Shown here: piece after piece, positions 60,975-64,000 of the stretch
How positions within the stretch are numbered: the stretch's first letter is position 1
How the letters are laid out: every line of letters begins with the position of its first letter
NCBI GenBank assembly: GCA_949358305.1
Contig: OX442315.1
Span: forward strand, 22,408,427-22,472,426
Direction of reading: 5' to 3'
Length of the DNA: 64,000 bases
Source of the DNA: Strigamia acuminata
Taxonomy: Eukaryota; Arthropoda; Chilopoda; Geophilomorpha; Linotaeniidae
The notes under the pieces: model-generated
Databases searched by the model: none
What the model was told of the DNA's origin: nothing
The model's input: the letters and a program-made list of their open reading frames with translations, nothing else
Program-made: the position numbers and the translations under genes

Positions 60975-61269
60975 AATACCGTATTTTATCGATTAAGAGC
61001 CGTGGTTCTTATTCAAAACTGCCATTTTTGTGAGCAATTACAATTTCGGTTTTTCGTTTGTTACATTTGTTTAATGTAACAAACGAAGTCTGAACGTCAC
61101 GAACGAAGCGTACGTTCATCGTTCGTGACGTTAAATACGGAAACAATACCGTACTTTTGCAAAAATACGGTATTCTTGGTGTCTTATCCGCGGCTACTAT
61201 TCGAGGGCGGCTATAATTCGAGGGCGGCTATAATTCGAGGGCGACTCTTAATCGGTAAAATACGGTATT
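60975..61269. mobile_element. MITE-like element, copy B (inverted relative to copy A)
   Basis: The same terminal inverted repeats as 13182-13426 (AATACCGTATTTTA... and CGGTAAAATACGGTATT). In reverse complement the body follows copy A closely. It is 50 bp longer, through two extra 17-bp units (TATAATTCGAGGGCGGC type, 61190-61243) and a small insertion near 61015-61030. ORFs reading through it are by-products of the repeat. Confidence 0.88.
61190..61243. repeat. 17-bp tandem repeat inside MITE copy B
   Basis: Three near-identical units around ATTCGAGGGCGGCTA lie head to tail. Copy A has only one. Confidence 0.9.
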
Positions 61270-64000
61270 ACTGTTTTTCAAATAAGTTTTTGGCATTTTG
61301 CGGTCGATGAAGCTAGAGATAGTAAAACTTCACTGTAGTATTAAATATCTATGGCCACAAATAGTAAACCAATATTGGAAATTGAAGGAAACGAACCATT
61401 AAAAGTGCAGAGATCGTATTGAAAGCCAATTCAACCCATAAAACATCACTTTTTTCTGTAAATAAAATCATCCTTTACAGTTGTTTTCACTTCAGAAAAG
61501 AAAAGAAAAAAAAAACAGCCGAAGAACGACCGTTTGACTTTTCAATATTTGTGCAGTGTTTCGAGAAATTTGAAGCATGAAACTGTAATTGAAAAAAAAA
61601 ATAAACAAACTGCTTTTAATCGCAACTCGTTCCAACAGAAGTACGTCTGTGAATATTCATTCAAGATGCCGAAGAGGCATAAACATATACACATACACTC
61701 TACTTTGCCAAACTTTCGAGAGTGCTTTTGACTCGTCTACAATTTAAATGTCTATTAAGAGATATTTAAACATTTTAAAATTTTATGAAGCACTTGTACA
61801 TTTTTGTTGTTTACATTACAACTGATTTTAATAATGTAAACTAAATTTCTAGGCTGCTGTGTTTATTATATACAAATTTAATAACATGGCAGTTTTATTA
61901 TATATGTACGGTACACACTTTAGCGGTCTTAACAGACTTTAATTTTATTTGATGCATTTATATTAGAACTTTCTAAATTTTGTTCTCTAGTTCTTGATTC
62001 GATTCCCGCATAGCGGTGCAGTTTTTATTCATTTTCAATTAAATGCAAAAATTGGAACGACGCGCTGCTTCAACTTGCCGCTTTTTTCAATCCCTTTGGT
62101 GGTTCTTGTGAAGTGATGGGTCCGTTGATTAAACTCATTTTGCCATCATTTGCAAAGAAAGGTGAACGGCAAACCTCCAGAGATGTCATCCCACATGAGG
62201 GCCGAGACATATAAAGGAAATGCAAACGAATTCTTTCCGTAAAGGAAAGAAGAAAAAAAAATTATTCTGCTTAAATTTAATTTTGTAACTTTACTTTAAT
62301 AAAAAAAGAGAAAGAAAATGAGTAACCAGGGAAAAGAAAGAAAAAATATTTATATTCAATTGCAGATATTTAGATAAGCTAAAAAAAATAGGATGGCCGT
62401 GAATCAGATTGTGCGTTTGCATCTCATTTATGGATCAACTTAAAAGAGGTCACTTTGTTTCTTAATCCTTCTTTTCTTATTCTAATGTGACTCACCTGGA
62501 TTTGTGTTTGAGCTTGAGGCAATAACAGCTGCGCAGAGAAAAGAAAAAGAAAAAAAGGTTTGCTGTATAATATTGAGAAAGGAAAAAAAAATATTCTACC
62601 ATTTTTTTCTCAAAAGCAATTATCGAGTTGAACGATTGCAATAATCATTTAGCTGGAATGGATTTTGGTTTTTATTTCTCCATCTTCACATTTACCGTTT
62701 TAAATTAGGTGGATGAAATTACTTTTGTGTTGGAAATCAAATGGGTGAAAAAAATTAATATCTTTTATGATTAATAAACTGAAGTTTAAATTTGAGAATT
62801 TTTCTAAAATTCATTTTAACATTTAAAAAAAAAAATTATATTTATTAAAACTGAATTAAACGTTGCGACTCGGGGACGCCAACGTGCCCCAGTCATTCCC
62901 CCACGTTGCAAGATCTCACCGCTAGGGATCTGGGGAAAAGACCCCCAGAACTATAAAATGTAAATTCTTTGTCTAACGAAAGCCTTGAACTCAATCGCAT
63001 CGTTCTTGACTCACAAAAATAGTGCTGCATTGCTTTATTTAGTTGTTCAAATCTTCTACCTGCGACTGTCATTCGCCTGCTATCAATTAACGAGAAGGGA
63101 AGAGAGAAAATGCGGTTAAATAAAAGCAGTAAACAAGGATTAGGATCCTATCTAACCAGCAGAACAGACGTTCCCATACAAGTTGTGTTTTTCCATCTGG
63201 TGGCTGGTCCAGATGGCAAAAATACGCTTCAAGTGAAGTGGTGCGCGACCAAGTGTGAAATACCTTTTTTTCCATGTCAGTTTAACACTTATCAGCAATT
63301 ATTACAACAACGTAAAGCACGTAGTATGCAAAAATAAAAGAAGTTTAAAAATAGGTTGATGCAAGCCACTTCTCTCACAATTTCTTCGAAATATTTTAAA
63401 CAAAACTCTTTTTACTGTACATGTCAGGAGGAAATTTTTTGTTAATTTTTTTTATCATGGACGAATGTCTCCAAAGCGTACTAAGAATCACCACAAATCA
63501 ATTTAGCATGCAAAGTGATCAAAAGATTAGATGAAAGTTGGTGAAAGCTATAGAATCAATAGAAATTATGTGAATTTACAAGTGATGAAGTGAGTCTTAA
63601 TACCCGTTGAATAAATTTAAGTTGTCAATAATTTCCAGATGGAGCTTTACCTTTAGCCATTGGCTCTCTAATATACTCGCACAATCAGAAACATGTCGGA
63701 TTTTATTGCTAAAGTTTCAAATTAAAATCTAAATTTTCCGATAAATTTAAAAGTCATCAATTAAATTTCTAGTGAGAATAATTTGCTTTTAAATGAAAAA
63801 TGTGGCAATAAATTGCAAGGAAGCCAGTATTTCACGTATAAATCAAAACCTTTTGTTAAAATAATAATTTTTTTTCTCACGCCATTGAGTCTAATAACAT
63901 TTCACTAACAGTTTTGAAAAGTAAACTTTGCTCTTTGTGTTATTACTTCTGCACTGGCATTTTAGGCGTACATTACACTCCATTAAGTTAAGGCATAAAA
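61270..64000. other. Gene-poor end of window
   Basis: AT-rich DNA with chance ORFs up to 75 codons. It has a GC-rich structured patch at 62865-62950. No gene recognised. Confidence 0.6.
62865..62950. other. GC-rich structured patch
   Basis: It contains CAACGT/ACGTTG inverted copies and a TCTGGGG/CCCCAGA hairpin (62929-62949) within about 85 bases, in otherwise AT-rich sequence. It could be a transposon remnant or a conserved element. I recognise no RNA family. Confidence 0.4.

Noticed and set aside
61985-62020. A B-box-like GATTCGATTCCCGC stretch.
   Set aside because: No A box or cloverleaf upstream; the preceding sequence is plain AT-rich DNA.
1-64000. Search by eye for a CRISPR array, operon, phage or other prokaryotic system.
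   Set aside because: GT-AG introns, poly(A) signals and an animal guidance gene show eukaryotic DNA. No regularly spaced direct repeats were seen.

Overview
This window is AT-rich animal genomic DNA. It has spliceosomal introns with T-rich tracts before most acceptors, simple repeats, and small foldback transposon remnants. I could identify one gene with confidence: the 3' three-quarters of a slit homologue on the + strand, with 27 coding exons between 420 and 26858. The predicted protein reads closest to arthropod Slit. It has 7 EGF modules (6 before and 1 after the laminin-G domain), a MYPQTSPC-like block at the processing site, and a short 10-cysteine C-terminal knot. I infer an arthropod, or a close relative, but cannot name the species from sequence alone.

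Layout. The window opens inside an intron (1-419), and the signal peptide, first leucine-rich domain (D1) and promoter lie upstream. Exons 1-7 (420-12900) encode D2, the Robo-binding domain, and include an 8.1 kb intron. Exons 8-14 (13013-16105) encode D3. Exons 15-20 (16182-22314) encode D4. Exons 21-25 (22397-25515) encode EGF1-6 and most of laminin G. Exon 26 (26305-26514) completes laminin G and encodes EGF7. Exon 27 (26635-26858) encodes the cystine knot and stop. The joined exons give one uninterrupted frame of 3564 nt after the first partial codon: 1187 residues plus TAA. Almost every leucine-rich repeat has its own 72-nt exon, and all three LRR C-caps are 164-nt exons.

Downstream of the poly(A) signals near 26.9 kb, about 37 kb holds no gene I can recognise. 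It contains inverted-repeat elements, one member of a two-copy terminal-inverted-repeat family (the other copy is in a slit intron), a 2 x 30 bp tandem repeat, GC-rich hairpins, and three weak candidates for coding or decayed coding sequence (about 36.0-36.6, 52.0-52.3 and 53.3-53.75 kb). Most short ORFs elsewhere look like chance.

Slit is a secreted ligand for Roundabout receptors in axon guidance and cell migration. The domains present here cover receptor binding (D2), dimerisation and heparan-sulphate binding (D4), the EGF5/EGF6 processing region, and the C-terminal fragment. I saw no convincing sign of a new biological system. The most distinctive observations are the strictly modular exon structure and the foldback elements that account for much of the length of several slit introns.
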